Positions 1-8,340 of a stretch of 64,000 nt of DNA are shown here, piece by piece (positions within the stretch are counted from its first letter, which is position 1; every line of letters begins with the position of its first letter). Origin of the DNA: Pseudomonas sp. PSB18 (lineage in GTDB: Bacteria > Pseudomonadota > Gammaproteobacteria > Pseudomonadales > Pseudomonadaceae). The notes under the pieces are model-generated. The model was not told the DNA's origin, ran no database searches, and worked only from the letters and a program-made list of their open reading frames with translations. The DNA is taken from NCBI RefSeq assembly GCF_014596565.1, contig NZ_NOIN01000016.1, positions 1-64,000 of the forward strand, written 5' to 3'. A program made the position numbers and the translations under genes.

Positions 1-65
1 ATGCTGATAATCTGTTGACTAGCAGTCTGACTCCACAAGCACCCACACGAATTGCTTGATTCAGT

Positions 66-77
66 TGTTAAAGAGCG
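66..77 (-). promoter_or_regulatory. boxA antitermination element of the rRNA leader
   Basis: On the minus strand the bases read CGCTCTTTAACA, almost the same as the E. coli rrn boxA (TGCTCTTTAACA) bound by NusB/NusE. It lies downstream of all three promoters and upstream of where 16S should start, which is where an antitermination site belongs. Confidence 0.75.
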
Positions 78-111
78 GTGGGTTGAGCCTTTCGTCTCAA
101 CCGAGGCGCGC

Positions 112-139
112 ATTCTACAGCGCCTTGCGTATCTGTCAA
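112..139 (-). promoter_or_regulatory. rRNA operon promoter, proximal
   Basis: Minus-strand TTGACA (134-139), a 16-base spacer and TAGAAT (112-117), followed by a GCGCGCC discriminator. A strong -35/-10 pair with a G+C-rich discriminator is the form expected of a promoter sensitive to ppGpp and DksA. Confidence 0.85.
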
Positions 140-231
140 GCGGTTATTTTGGAAGTTTTCAAAGTTTTGCTTTTCAAAACCTCAACAACTTCAACCACTT
201 GCGCTTTCGATCTCTCGTCAGCGGGAGGCGA

Positions 232-259
232 ATTCTACAGCGTTAGTCGCTGCTGTCAA
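232..259 (-). promoter_or_regulatory. rRNA operon promoter, middle
   Basis: Minus-strand TTGACA (254-259), a 16-base spacer and TAGAAT (232-237). It repeats the design of the proximal promoter, including CTG before the -10 hexamer. Confidence 0.82.
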
Positions 260-432
260 CACCTCTTTTTCACCGCTTTCGACCGAGAAGATCGAACCGT
301 CAACCGAGCCCAATAACGCACCCTGCCGACTCCTTCCGGACTTCGATGAACTGAAGCCCTGCGCCGCCTTAAACGTCTAACTCATTGAAACTCAAGGAGT
401 TTTCCGTTTCGACTGCGCCGGAAGTGGGGCGA

Positions 433-460
433 ATTATAGAGACTCAGAATCTGCCGTCAA
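433..460 (-). promoter_or_regulatory. rRNA operon promoter, distal
   Basis: Minus-strand TTGACG (455-460), a 16-base spacer and a perfect TATAAT (433-438). Its -35 hexamer lies only 7 bases beyond the msrQ stop codon. Confidence 0.8.
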
Positions 461-467
461 CCCTTAA

Positions 468-1088
468 TTACGCTTTTGTTGCAGAAGACACTTTCTTACC
501 CATCAAACGCGGGATCCGACGCGTAATCGAAGGAATCCTCAGCATCATCAAGACACCCCCAATGAAGGCGTAGATTGCCCACTCCTTCAGATCCGCCCGC
601 ACGATCCACAGCATGTGCAGCAACCCAAGTCCGAGGACCAGGTAAACCAGGCGATGCAGCTTCTTCCAGCGGATGCCGAGGCGCCGCTGGCTATAACGGT
701 TGGACGTGACGGCCAAAGCCAACAAGCCGAGAAACCCAAGTACGCCGACGATAATGTACGGTCGCTTGCTCAACTCGACACCCAACTGCGACCAGTCGAA
801 TCCCAAGATGAAGGCCAAGTAGCTACTCAGGTGCAGCACCACATAGGCGAAGCACCACAATCCGAGTTGACGCCTGACCGCGATCCACCCCGCCCACCCT
901 GTCAACTTCTGTAAAGGGGTCATGCTCAAAGTGATGAGCAGTAGGATCAGCGTACCCAACCCCAACCGATCCACCAGCACCTTGCCGGGGTCGGGGCCCA
1001 ACGCATTCATCAACGCCTCGTAAAGCCAGAGCAACGGCCAGATCGCCGCCGCAACGAAGACGCCCATCCGCCACACTGGAAAACGCAT
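468..1088 (-). CDS. msrQ: MsrQ, heme-binding membrane subunit of the methionine-sulfoxide reductase system
   Basis: The 206-residue protein matches the MsrQ (formerly YedZ) family: about six hydrophobic helices, a ferric-reductase-like core with conserved histidines (RQLGLWCFAYVVLHL near residue 85; KKLHRLVYLVLGLGLLHML near 145) and a basic C-terminus. MsrQ sits in the inner membrane and passes electrons from the respiratory chain or flavin reductase to periplasmic MsrP. Its ATG overlaps the msrP stop by one base (TGATG), so the two are translationally coupled. Length is normal for the family. It is the last gene before the rRNA promoters. Confidence 0.93.
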   Translation of the reverse strand: MRFPVWRMGVFVAAAIWPLLWLYEALMNALGPDPGKVLVDRLGLGTLILLLITLSMTPLQKLTGWAGWIAVRRQLGLWCFAYVVLHLSSYLAFILGFDWSQLGVELSKRPYIIVGVLGFLGLLALAVTSNRYSQRRLGIRWKKLHRLVYLVLGLGLLHMLWIVRADLKEWAIYAFIGGVLMMLRIPSITRRIPRLMGKKVSSATKA

Positions 1089-2101
1089 CAGTAGTCCTTC
1101 CTCAGGTCCATCCCTGCATATAAAGAAGCGACTTCATCCTGATAGCCGTTGAACATCAATGTATCGCGTACATTGGGACTGAACAGTCCACTCGGCAGGC
1201 GCCGCTCATGCGCCTGGGTCCAGCGCGGGTGATCGACCGTCGGGTTGACGTTGGCATAGAAGCCGTATTCGTCCGACGCAATGCTTTGCCAGGTCGTCTT
1301 GGGTTGTTCGCTGACCAGACTGATACGCACAATGGATTTCACGCTTTTGAAACCATACTTCCATGGCACCACCAACCGCAGTGGTGCGCCGTTCTGGTTC
1401 GGCAACTCCCGCCCATACATGCCAACCGCCAGGATGGCCAGCGGGTTCATTGCCTCATCCAATCGCAACCCCTCTACATAAGGCCAGTCGATCAAGGCGA
1501 AGCCGGAGCGTTGGCCGGGCATGGTCTTCGGATCCTGCAGCGTTTCAAAACGGATGAACTTGGCCTTGGAGGTCGGTTCAACCTGCTTGAGCAGCGCAGA
1601 GACAGGGAAGCCGATCCATGGAATAACCATCGACCAGGCCTCCACACAGCGCAGTCGATAGATCCGCTCCTCCAATTGATAAGGCTTCATGAAGTCTTCC
1701 AGGGCGTAGCGCCCTGGCTTGCCCACCTCGCCATCCACCACCACGCTCCAGGGCTCGGTTTTCAAGGACCCGGCATTGGCCGCAGGATCGCCCTTGTCGG
1801 TTCCGAACTCATAGAAATTGTTGTAATGGGTTGCATCCTTGAACGGCGTAATCGGTTCATTCTTGACCGTCACCGCGCCCCACTGGGTCGAGGGTAGCTT
1901 CTCGGCAAACCAGGACGGCGCCTTGCCCGGCTCTACGTCAGGGTAGCGCGCCACATCGGCGGCGCTGGCCCAGCGCGGCAGGCTGCTCACGGCAAGGCCA
2001 GCCATGGTCGCTCCCAGCATCTGGCGACGGGATAGATAGAAGGATTCGGGCGTGACGTCCGATTCACGGCAGTCGGACGACTTGGGGATCTTGATCAGCA
2101 T
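1088..2101 (-). CDS. msrP: MsrP, periplasmic protein-methionine-sulfoxide reductase (molybdopterin)
   Basis: The 337-residue protein reduces oxidised methionine in envelope proteins, with electrons from MsrQ. It opens with a twin-arginine signal (SRRQMLGATMAGLAV, arginines 25-26, Ala-Ser-Ala near 46-48), as expected for a cofactor-loaded Tat substrate. The sulfite-oxidase-type molybdopterin domain fills the rest; Cys152 in RLRCVEAWSMVIPW is the predicted molybdenum ligand. A GGAG motif precedes the ATG. The stop overlaps the msrQ start. Family and partner are clear; in-vivo substrates are not visible from sequence. Confidence 0.94.
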   Translation of the reverse strand: MLIKIPKSSDCRESDVTPESFYLSRRQMLGATMAGLAVSSLPRWASAADVARYPDVEPGKAPSWFAEKLPSTQWGAVTVKNEPITPFKDATHYNNFYEFGTDKGDPAANAGSLKTEPWSVVVDGEVGKPGRYALEDFMKPYQLEERIYRLRCVEAWSMVIPWIGFPVSALLKQVEPTSKAKFIRFETLQDPKTMPGQRSGFALIDWPYVEGLRLDEAMNPLAILAVGMYGRELPNQNGAPLRLVVPWKYGFKSVKSIVRISLVSEQPKTTWQSIASDEYGFYANVNPTVDHPRWTQAHERRLPSGLFSPNVRDTLMFNGYQDEVASLYAGMDLRKDY

Positions 2102-2164
2102 GACAACTCCGCAGTATTGGAGGGCAGGTGCACCAATAGACTGCGGAGTATGGGGGAAATTACA

Positions 2165-3022
2165 TCACTCGGCGCTTTTGTGACGACGCAGGCGCAACAG
2201 ATACTGAACCGGGCCGGACGCGGCGTAGGCAAGGAATACCAGCAGCAGGATGCGCGGCGGATCGCTGAAGACCACCGCGAACACCAGCACCACCGCCAGG
2301 ATGGCCACGAACGGCACACGCCCTTTCAGATCCAGCTCCTTGAAGCTGTTGTACTTGATGTTGCTGACCATCAGCATACCGGCCGCCGCCACCAGCAGTG
2401 CCACCAGGAAGGACATCTTCGAACCCTGGATGCCATAGTCGCTGAACGCCCAGACCACCCCCGCCACGACGCCTGCCGCAGCCGGACTCGCCAGGCCGAT
2501 GAAGTAACGCTTGTCGGCCTTGCCGACCTGGGTGTTGAAACGCGCCAGACGCAACGCGGCGCCTGCCACATAAATGAAGGCGACCATCCAGCCAACCTTG
2601 CCCATGTCCCCCAGCGCCCAACCGAATGCCAGCAGCGCCGGGGCCACGCCGAAAGCGACCATGTCCGACAGCGAGTCGTACTCGGCACCGAATGCGCTCT
2701 GGGTATTGGTCATGCGAGCCACGCGCCCGTCCAGACCATCGAGCACCATGGCGACAAAGATCGCAATGGCGGCGAAAGCGAAATAGCGGCTCGCCCCCGC
2801 GCTATCGCCAGCGCTCAACGCAGCCTGGGCGCTCATGGAACTGATGATGGAGTAGAAACCGGCAAACAGGTTGGCGGTGGTAAACAGATTCGGCAGCAGA
2901 TAGATGCCACGATGCCGGACCTTACGGCCTTCAGCGTCATGACCTTCCTCGACGTGTTCATCGATGGGCAACATGCTTTCGGCGTCAGGAGCCTGGTTTG
3001 GCTCGTCGGGACGTTCGCTCAT
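2165..3022 (-). CDS. pssA: CDP-diacylglycerol--serine O-phosphatidyltransferase
   Basis: This 285-residue integral membrane enzyme makes phosphatidylserine, the precursor of phosphatidylethanolamine. The CDP-alcohol phosphatidyltransferase signature is complete: DGRVAR at 98-103, Gly112, Asp116 and Asp120. A hydrophilic 40-residue N-terminus is followed by several membrane helices. This is the membrane type II form, unlike the phospholipase-D-like enzyme of E. coli. The gene follows ilvC, separated by a terminator, and precedes msrP on the same strand, the order known from P. aeruginosa. Confidence 0.93.
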   Translation of the reverse strand: MSERPDEPNQAPDAESMLPIDEHVEEGHDAEGRKVRHRGIYLLPNLFTTANLFAGFYSIISSMSAQAALSAGDSAGASRYFAFAAIAIFVAMVLDGLDGRVARMTNTQSAFGAEYDSLSDMVAFGVAPALLAFGWALGDMGKVGWMVAFIYVAGAALRLARFNTQVGKADKRYFIGLASPAAAGVVAGVVWAFSDYGIQGSKMSFLVALLVAAAGMLMVSNIKYNSFKELDLKGRVPFVAILAVVLVFAVVFSDPPRILLLVFLAYAASGPVQYLLRLRRHKSAE

Positions 3023-3123
3023 GGACAGTACCTTGCAACGGTGTGAAAAAATTCGACAGGCGTCTGGGACGACGGTTCGGCCGCAAACGATGCAGCTTTA
3101 TACCAGAAGCCATCGCCCAAACG

Positions 3124-3150
3124 AAAAAACGCGGCCGAGGCCGCGTTTTT
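3124..3150 (-). terminator. Rho-independent terminator after ilvC
   Basis: A 7-bp CGCGGCC/GGCCGCG stem (3130-3145) is flanked by A and T runs on both sides, so it could act in either direction. It lies 17 bases past the ilvC stop on the minus strand and should separate the ilv operon from pssA. Confidence 0.8.
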
Positions 3151-3166
3151 CGATCAAGTCCGCGAC

Positions 3167-4183
3167 TCAGTTCTTGGCTTTGTCGACGATCTTGTTGGCG
3201 CTGATCCAAGGCATCATCGAGCGCAGTTGCTCGCCGATGATCTCGATGCCGTGGGCAGCGTTGTTGCGACGCTTGGCGGTCATCGAAGGATAGCCGGTAG
3301 CGCCTTCGCTGATGAACATCTTGGCGTATTCGCCGTCCTGAATACGTTTCAGGGCGTTGCGCATAGCCTGGCGGGACTCGGCGTTGATCACTTCCGGACC
3401 GGTCACGTACTCGCCGTATTCGGCGTTGTTGGAGATCGAGTAGTTCATGTTGGCGATACCGCCTTCGTACATGAGGTCAACGATCAGCTTCAGTTCGTGC
3501 AGGCACTCGAAGTAGGCCATTTCCGGCGCGTAGCCAGCTTCAACCAGGGTTTCGAAACCGGCTTTCACCAGCTCGACGGTGCCGCCGCACAGAACGGCCT
3601 GCTCGCCGAACAGGTCGGTTTCAGTCTCGTCCTTGAAGGTGGTTTCGATGATGCCGGTACGACCGCCGCCAACGCCGGCAGCGTAGGACAGGGCCACGTT
3701 CTTGGCGTTGCCCGAAGCGTCCTGGTAGATCGCGATCAGGTCAGGGATACCGCCGCCCTTGACGAATTCGGAACGCACGGTGTGACCCGGAGCCTTCGGC
3801 GCGATCATGATCACGTCGAGGTCAGCGCGCGGCACGACCTGGTTGTAATGGATCGAGAAACCGTGGGAGAAGGCCAGGGTAGCGCCCTTCTTGATGTTCG
3901 GTTCGATTTCGTCACGATACAGCGCGCCCTGGAATTCGTCCGGGGTCAGGATCATGACCAGGTCGGCGGCGGCAACGGCGGAAGCCACGTCAGCCACTTT
4001 CAGGCCATGGGCTTCTGCCTTGGCAACGGTGGCCGAGCCTTTGCGCAGGCCGACGGTCACGTCAACGCCGGAGTCCTTCAGGTTGCACGCCTGGGCGTGA
4101 CCCTGGGAACCGTAGCCGATGATGGCGACTTTCTTGCCCTGGATGATCGACAGGTCGCAATCTTTATCGTAGAAAACTTTCAT
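3167..4183 (-). CDS. ilvC: Ketol-acid reductoisomerase (NADP+)
   Basis: The 338-residue class I (short) enzyme converts acetolactate or acetohydroxybutyrate to the dihydroxy acids of valine, leucine and isoleucine synthesis. The Rossmann motif GYGSQGHAQ follows residue 20, and the RKGS loop fits NADPH use. The Mg-binding motif TDLFGEQAVLCGG and the second acidic pair in FECLHELKLIVDLMYEGG are present. It lies 44 bp after ilvH, forming ilvI-ilvH-ilvC, and ends at a strong terminator. Confidence 0.97.
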   Translation of the reverse strand: MKVFYDKDCDLSIIQGKKVAIIGYGSQGHAQACNLKDSGVDVTVGLRKGSATVAKAEAHGLKVADVASAVAAADLVMILTPDEFQGALYRDEIEPNIKKGATLAFSHGFSIHYNQVVPRADLDVIMIAPKAPGHTVRSEFVKGGGIPDLIAIYQDASGNAKNVALSYAAGVGGGRTGIIETTFKDETETDLFGEQAVLCGGTVELVKAGFETLVEAGYAPEMAYFECLHELKLIVDLMYEGGIANMNYSISNNAEYGEYVTGPEVINAESRQAMRNALKRIQDGEYAKMFISEGATGYPSMTAKRRNNAAHGIEIIGEQLRSMMPWISANKIVDKAKN

Positions 4184-4227
4184 GAATTTCCCCTATATCC
4201 GGCCGTTCAGGCCATTCGCTAATTTGG

Positions 4228-4719
4228 TTAGATGCTCAGTACTTTGTCGCCACGGGCAATCCCGGTGACGCCACTGCGTACGGTTTCCAGAATCGAGGCA
4301 GTGCCGATCGATTGGATGAAGCTGTCGAGCTTGTCGCTGGTACCGGTCAACTGAACGGTATAGACGCTGGCGCTGACATCGACGATCTGCCCACGATAAA
4401 TATCGGTAGTGCGCTTGATCTCGGCGCGCTGGGCGCCGGTGGCCTTGACCTTGACCAGCATCAGTTCGCGCTCGATGTGAGCACTTTCCGACAGGTCCAC
4501 GAGCTTGACCACCTCGATCAGCTTGTTCAGGTTCTTGGTGATCTGCTCGATGATTTCATCGTGGCCCACGGTGGTCAGCGTCAGACGCGACAAGGTCGGG
4601 TCTTCGGTTGGTGCCACCGTCAGGCTTTCGATGTTGTAGTTGCGCTGCGAAAACAGGCCCACTACGCGAGACAGAGCACCCGGTTCGTTTTCCAGAAGCA
4701 GGGAAATAATATGCCGCAT
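4228..4719 (-). CDS. ilvH: Acetolactate synthase small (regulatory) subunit
   Basis: The 163-residue subunit binds valine through an N-terminal ACT domain (MRHIISLLLENEPGALSRV) and confers feedback control on IlvI. I chose the ATG at 4719: it gives the standard start and length (E. coli IlvH is also 163 residues) and lies two bases beyond the ilvI stop. An upstream in-frame ATG at 4749 would overlap ilvI by 28 bases and add ten non-conserved residues. Coupling to ilvI is likely. Confidence 0.95.
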   Translation of the reverse strand: MRHIISLLLENEPGALSRVVGLFSQRNYNIESLTVAPTEDPTLSRLTLTTVGHDEIIEQITKNLNKLIEVVKLVDLSESAHIERELMLVKVKATGAQRAEIKRTTDIYRGQIVDVSASVYTVQLTGTSDKLDSFIQSIGTASILETVRSGVTGIARGDKVLSI

Positions 4720-4721
4720 GA

Positions 4722-6455
4722 TTAGGTACGCTCCGTCTTGCTCAGCCACATATCGCGCATGGAACCGTCTTTAATCTGCATCGGGTAGACGTGTTCGCTG
4801 GTGTCGACCGCAATATCGATGAGCACCAGGCGATCCTTCATGGCGAACGCCTCTTCCATCTTCGACTTCAGGTCCTTCGATTCGGTGATGCGCACGCCGA
4901 CGTGACCATAGGCCTCGGCCAGCTTGACGAAATCAGGCAGCGATTCCATGTAGGAGTGCGAGTGACGGCTGCCGTAGCTCATGTCCTGCCATTGGCGGAC
5001 CATACCCAGCACGCCGTTGTTCAAAATCACGATCTTCACCGGCAAACCGTATTGCAGGCAGGTGGACAGTTCCTGGATGTTCATCTGGATGCTGCCCTCG
5101 CCGGTAACACAGGCGACGTCGACATCCGGGAAGCTCAACTTGATGCCCATCGCCGCCGGGAAACCGAAGCCCATGGTGCCCAGGCCACCGGAGTTGATCC
5201 AGCGGTTGGGCTTGTTGAACTTGTAGTATTGCGCGGCGAACATCTGATGCTGGCCCACGTCGGAGGTCACGAAGGCATCGCCCTTGGTCACTTCGCAGAG
5301 GGTTTCGATCACGGTCTGCGGCTTGATCACGCTGCCGTCGCCCTTGTCGTAGGGGAACAGACCACGGTCGCCACGCCACTCATCGACCTGCTTCCACCAA
5401 CTGGCCACGGACTCCTTGTTCGGGGTCTCGCCGATTTCCTTGAGGATCGCGACCATTTCGGTCAGGACGCTCTCCACGGGACCGACAATCGGCACGTCTG
5501 CCTTGATGGTCTTGGAAATGGACGCAGGGTCGATGTCGATGTGGATGATCTTGGCGTTCGGGCAGAACTTCGCCGCACCGTTGATGACCCGGTCATCGAA
5601 ACGCGCGCCGACGGCCAGGATCACATCGGCATGGTGCATCGCCAGGTTGGCGGTGTAGCTGCCGTGCATGCCGAGCATACCGATGAACTGACGGTCGGTG
5701 CCCGGAAAGGCGCCCAGGCCCATCAGCGTATTGGTGACCGGCAGGTTGAGCATCTTCGCTAGTTCGGTCAGCGGCGCGGAGCCACCACCGAGGATCACGC
5801 CGCCACCCGAATACAACACGGGACGCTTGGCCGCCAGGAGCATTTCGGCTGCCTTGCGGATCTGCCCGGAGTGACCACGTACGGCCGGACTGTAGGAGCG
5901 CAGCTTGGCCTTTTTCGGGAAAATGTATTCGAACTTCTCGGCCGGGTTGGTCATGTCTTTCGGGACATCGACCACCACAGGGCCCGGACGACCGGATTCG
6001 GCCAGGTAGAAGGCCTTCTTCATGACTTCCGGGATTTCCGACGGGTGCTTGATCATGAAGCTGTGCTTCACGATCGGCCGGGAGATACCGATCATGTCGG
6101 TCTCCTGGAATGCATCGGTGCCGACCATGGTGCTGGGCACCTGGCCGGAGATGATCACCATCGGGATGGAGTCCATGTAGGCGGTGGCGATACCGGTGAT
6201 GGCGTTCGTGGCGCCTGGACCGGAAGTCACCAACACCACGCCGGCCTTGCCGGTGGCGCGGGCGTAGCCGTCAGCCATGTGGGTCGCCGCCTGCTCGTGA
6301 CGAACCAGGATGTGGGTCACTTCCGGTTCTTTGAACAGGGCATCATAGACATGAAGAAGAGCACCACCCGGGTACCCGTAGATATATTTGACGCCTTCGT
6401 CACGCAAGAAGCGGACGAGCATCTCACCGCCAGATAAAAGCTCCACGTTGTTCAC
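4722..6455 (-). CDS. ilvI: Acetolactate synthase large (catalytic) subunit
   Basis: The 577-residue thiamine-diphosphate enzyme condenses pyruvate with pyruvate or 2-ketobutyrate, the first common step to branched-chain amino acids. The N-terminal domain carries the catalytic glutamate (Glu54 in VRHEQAATHMADGYARATG), followed by the FAD-binding middle domain. The C-terminal diphosphate-binding motif reads TGEGSIQMNIQEL, with Glu in place of the usual Asp of GDG. I believe this is common in Pseudomonas orthologs, but it is worth noting. It heads the ilvI-ilvH-ilvC operon behind a leader of about 250 bases. Confidence 0.95.
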   Translation of the reverse strand: MNNVELLSGGEMLVRFLRDEGVKYIYGYPGGALLHVYDALFKEPEVTHILVRHEQAATHMADGYARATGKAGVVLVTSGPGATNAITGIATAYMDSIPMVIISGQVPSTMVGTDAFQETDMIGISRPIVKHSFMIKHPSEIPEVMKKAFYLAESGRPGPVVVDVPKDMTNPAEKFEYIFPKKAKLRSYSPAVRGHSGQIRKAAEMLLAAKRPVLYSGGGVILGGGSAPLTELAKMLNLPVTNTLMGLGAFPGTDRQFIGMLGMHGSYTANLAMHHADVILAVGARFDDRVINGAAKFCPNAKIIHIDIDPASISKTIKADVPIVGPVESVLTEMVAILKEIGETPNKESVASWWKQVDEWRGDRGLFPYDKGDGSVIKPQTVIETLCEVTKGDAFVTSDVGQHQMFAAQYYKFNKPNRWINSGGLGTMGFGFPAAMGIKLSFPDVDVACVTGEGSIQMNIQELSTCLQYGLPVKIVILNNGVLGMVRQWQDMSYGSRHSHSYMESLPDFVKLAEAYGHVGVRITESKDLKSKMEEAFAMKDRLVLIDIAVDTSEHVYPMQIKDGSMRDMWLSKTERT

Positions 6456-6846
6456 CTCTAAAACGCCAGAATACCGGCCCTCAAAAGGGGACGGGTCTTA
6501 ATAGGTTTACTTCTCGGCAGAGCATGAGCGACGGTGGTCGCCGACTACGTCAGCACTGACTGAGCAAGTATTGGGATCGTCCCAAGTGTTGCGGGCCTTT
6601 CCCACCCAGCGCGAGGTAACGCGTTGCGGGTGTAACAGGTCGACGCGGATATGCGCCTCATGATCTGCCGAGTGGGCCTGCTTCTGGCAGTCCCTCTACA
6701 GCGGACTTTGGATTCTTCTGTTTCGCCTTCTGCAAGTCAAGTCGTCTATGTGCTTTATTCGAAGTAAGCGCATGAGAACGCAAGAAAAAACCTTTAAACG
6801 GCAACTGTGTTAGCTTCAATTGCGCAATCCATGACAAGGAAACAGC
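6456..6846. other. Divergent intergenic region: ilv leader and DUF4124 gene upstream region
   Basis: About 390 bases lie between ilvI (minus) and the DUF4124 gene (plus). On the minus strand there is a promoter candidate (6712-6740), then a leader of about 250 nt containing a perfect hairpin (TTGGGA/TCCCAA, 6571-6585) and a possible 38-codon reading frame (6545-6661) whose last codons are rich in Leu, Ile and Val. I see no rho-independent terminator before ilvI, so attenuation is only a possibility. Confidence 0.5.
6712..6740 (-). promoter_or_regulatory. Candidate sigma-70 promoter of ilvI-ilvH-ilvC
   Basis: Minus-strand TTGACT (6735-6740), a 17-base spacer and AAGAAT (6712-6717). The -10 box is a weak match, but spacing is ideal and no better pair is visible upstream of the operon. 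Confidence 0.5.
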
Positions 6847-7269
6847 ATGCGAATGTTCCTACTGACGGCCAGCCTGCTGGTTGGCCTGAGCCCGATATGC
6901 ATGGCCGGTCAGATCTACAAATGGGTAGACGCCCAGGGGGTGACCCACTTCAGCGCCCAGCCACCCGACGGCACAGGGGCTACGACCGTGATCAAATCCT
7001 CACCGCCCGTCGGCAAACCGCCCGCGCCACCACCCGCCGGCACCATTGGCGATCAAAAGGCCATCGACGCCCAGGTCAAGCAGCAGGTGGCTGACCAGGA
7101 AGCCCAGCTCAAGGTGTTCTGCGAGCAAGCCCGGACCAACCTCGCGCAATTGAAGAACAACCCGCGGGTCCGTGAAGACGTAGAAGGGGAAATGCGCCGC
7201 CTCACTGACGAGGAACGACGCCAGCGAATCGACGAGACGAGCAAGCAGATCGAGGAACACTGCCAGTGA
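6847..7269 (+). CDS. Secreted DUF4124-domain protein
   Basis: The 140-residue protein has a cleavable signal peptide (hydrophobic 4-19, cleavage near Ala20-Gly21). A DUF4124 domain follows directly (QIYKWVDAQGVTHFSAQPP), then a proline-rich linker and a charged, probably helical C-terminal half. DUF4124 proteins are periplasmic or envelope proteins of unknown function common in Pseudomonas. AAGGAAA precedes the ATG. It is transcribed away from the ilv operon and converges on yqcC. No specific role can be assigned. Confidence 0.85.
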   Translation: MRMFLLTASLLVGLSPICMAGQIYKWVDAQGVTHFSAQPPDGTGATTVIKSSPPVGKPPAPPPAGTIGDQKAIDAQVKQQVADQEAQLKVFCEQARTNLAQLKNNPRVREDVEGEMRRLTDEERRQRIDETSKQIEEHCQ

Positions 7270-7275
7270 CGGCAA

Positions 7276-7605
7276 TCAGCTGACGTCGCTGATCAACCGA
7301 TCGAACTGCGACAGCAGCCGCTGCAACTCGATGCCCTGCCCTGGTCGTTGGGCATAGACCATTTCCGCCATGGCAAGGATGCCCGAGGCGTTGGGCAGCG
7401 GCAGGTCATTTTCCAGGATGGCTTTCATCCGCGGCAGGAAAATCCACTGCAGCCATTGCTCGAAGTCCAGGGTGTCGACCGCGAACGGCTCGACACTGGC
7501 CAGCGCTTCGACCGAAGGCGAAACGCTGCTCCACCAGCCCTGGACCCGCAACTCCCGCTCGATCAGCAGCAACTGATCGGCGATCTGGGGAAAACGCGTA
7601 TCCAT
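7276..7605 (-). CDS. YqcC family protein (DUF446)
   Basis: The 109-residue cytosolic protein has the same length as E. coli YqcC and the family pattern (WWSSVSPSVEAL, PFAVDTLDFEQWLQWIFLPRM). In enterobacteria yqcC sits next to the tRNA pseudouridine synthase truC; here it follows the lipoprotein gene lpoP, with TGATG overlap at its start. No catalytic motif is visible and the molecular role is unknown. Family assignment is firm. Confidence 0.85.
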   Translation of the reverse strand: MDTRFPQIADQLLLIERELRVQGWWSSVSPSVEALASVEPFAVDTLDFEQWLQWIFLPRMKAILENDLPLPNASGILAMAEMVYAQRPGQGIELQRLLSQFDRLISDVS

Positions 7606-8324
7606 CAGAGCGAAACCTTGGCCTTCTGACGGGCCAGCGCCGCGCCGGCCGAATCGCCTTGTTTCTCACGCGCCTGGGCGATCAGTTCCCACAGGCTGGC
7701 CTGAAGGGCCGGACGACCGCTGGTGAACGTCAGACCGCGACGGGCCAGTTGTTCGGCTTGCGGCGCATCGCCCTGGGCCATGCGTACCTGGGCCAGGCGA
7801 TAAAGAACCTGGGGTTCACGCGGCGCTACGCGTTGGGCACGTTCCAGGCTGGAAGACGCGCCGTTGAGGTCACCACTGGCTTGTTGCTGTTGGGCGGTGG
7901 TCAGCAGGGCCAACACCGGGCCATCCAGCTGTTCATCGGCGGACAGGCCACCGGAGCCGGCCGACGGAATGCTGCCTGGCGACGCCGGCATGCTGTAGCT
8001 GCCCTGATTGATCGGCGAAGTTTCGATAGGCCCCGGCGTGATGGGCCCGGGCGTGATCGGCGTAGTGCTGATCGGCGCCGAGGTCGTGGCACCGCCACCG
8101 GGTACCATCACGACCACACCGGTGTCGCCTTGAGGAATCGCCTGGGCCTGGCCCTGCACCGGCCGTTTCACCGTCGTTTGACGGAAACCGCCGTTGGCCG
8201 ACACCCTTTCACTGTTGGAAACGGCAGTGCCGGAGTCGACAACCGGAATCGAACCGCGCTGTACGGTCGAGCAACCACTGAGCAAAGCCACGGCAGTTAC
8301 CGCTGGAATCAACCACTTGTTCAC
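7605..8324 (-). CDS. lpoP: LpoP-type TPR lipoprotein, likely activator of PBP1b
   Basis: The 239-residue outer-membrane lipoprotein candidate has a lipobox LLSGC (Cys18). A low-complexity linker rich in Pro, Thr, Ser and Gly (about 75-125) could span the periplasm. A C-terminal part with two or three tetratricopeptide-like helical pairs follows (about 135-235, for example QVLYRLAQVRMAQGDAPQAEQLARRGL). It lies 16 bp after mrcB on the same strand. In P. aeruginosa the TPR lipoprotein encoded beside PBP1b, LpoP, stimulates that synthase; I infer the same job from architecture and position. Confidence 0.8.
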   Translation of the reverse strand: MNKWLIPAVTAVALLSGCSTVQRGSIPVVDSGTAVSNSERVSANGGFRQTTVKRPVQGQAQAIPQGDTGVVVMVPGGGATTSAPISTTPITPGPITPGPIETSPINQGSYSMPASPGSIPSAGSGGLSADEQLDGPVLALLTTAQQQQASGDLNGASSSLERAQRVAPREPQVLYRLAQVRMAQGDAPQAEQLARRGLTFTSGRPALQASLWELIAQAREKQGDSAGAALARQKAKVSL

Positions 8325-8340
8325 GTGAAACCCTCTTTGC

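Larger units (their letters stand above)
1..467 (-). other. rRNA operon leader and promoter region (16S gene lies beyond the left edge)
   Basis: This stretch has no credible gene. Read on the minus strand it matches the leader I know from Pseudomonas rRNA operons: a boxA-like element followed by the segment reading AATTCGTGTGGGTGCTTGTG, close to the window edge. Three near-identical sigma-70 promoters lie upstream. The mature 16S start is not in the window, so the rRNA gene itself is inferred from the leader sequence. The region begins directly after the msrQ stop codon. Confidence 0.85.
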
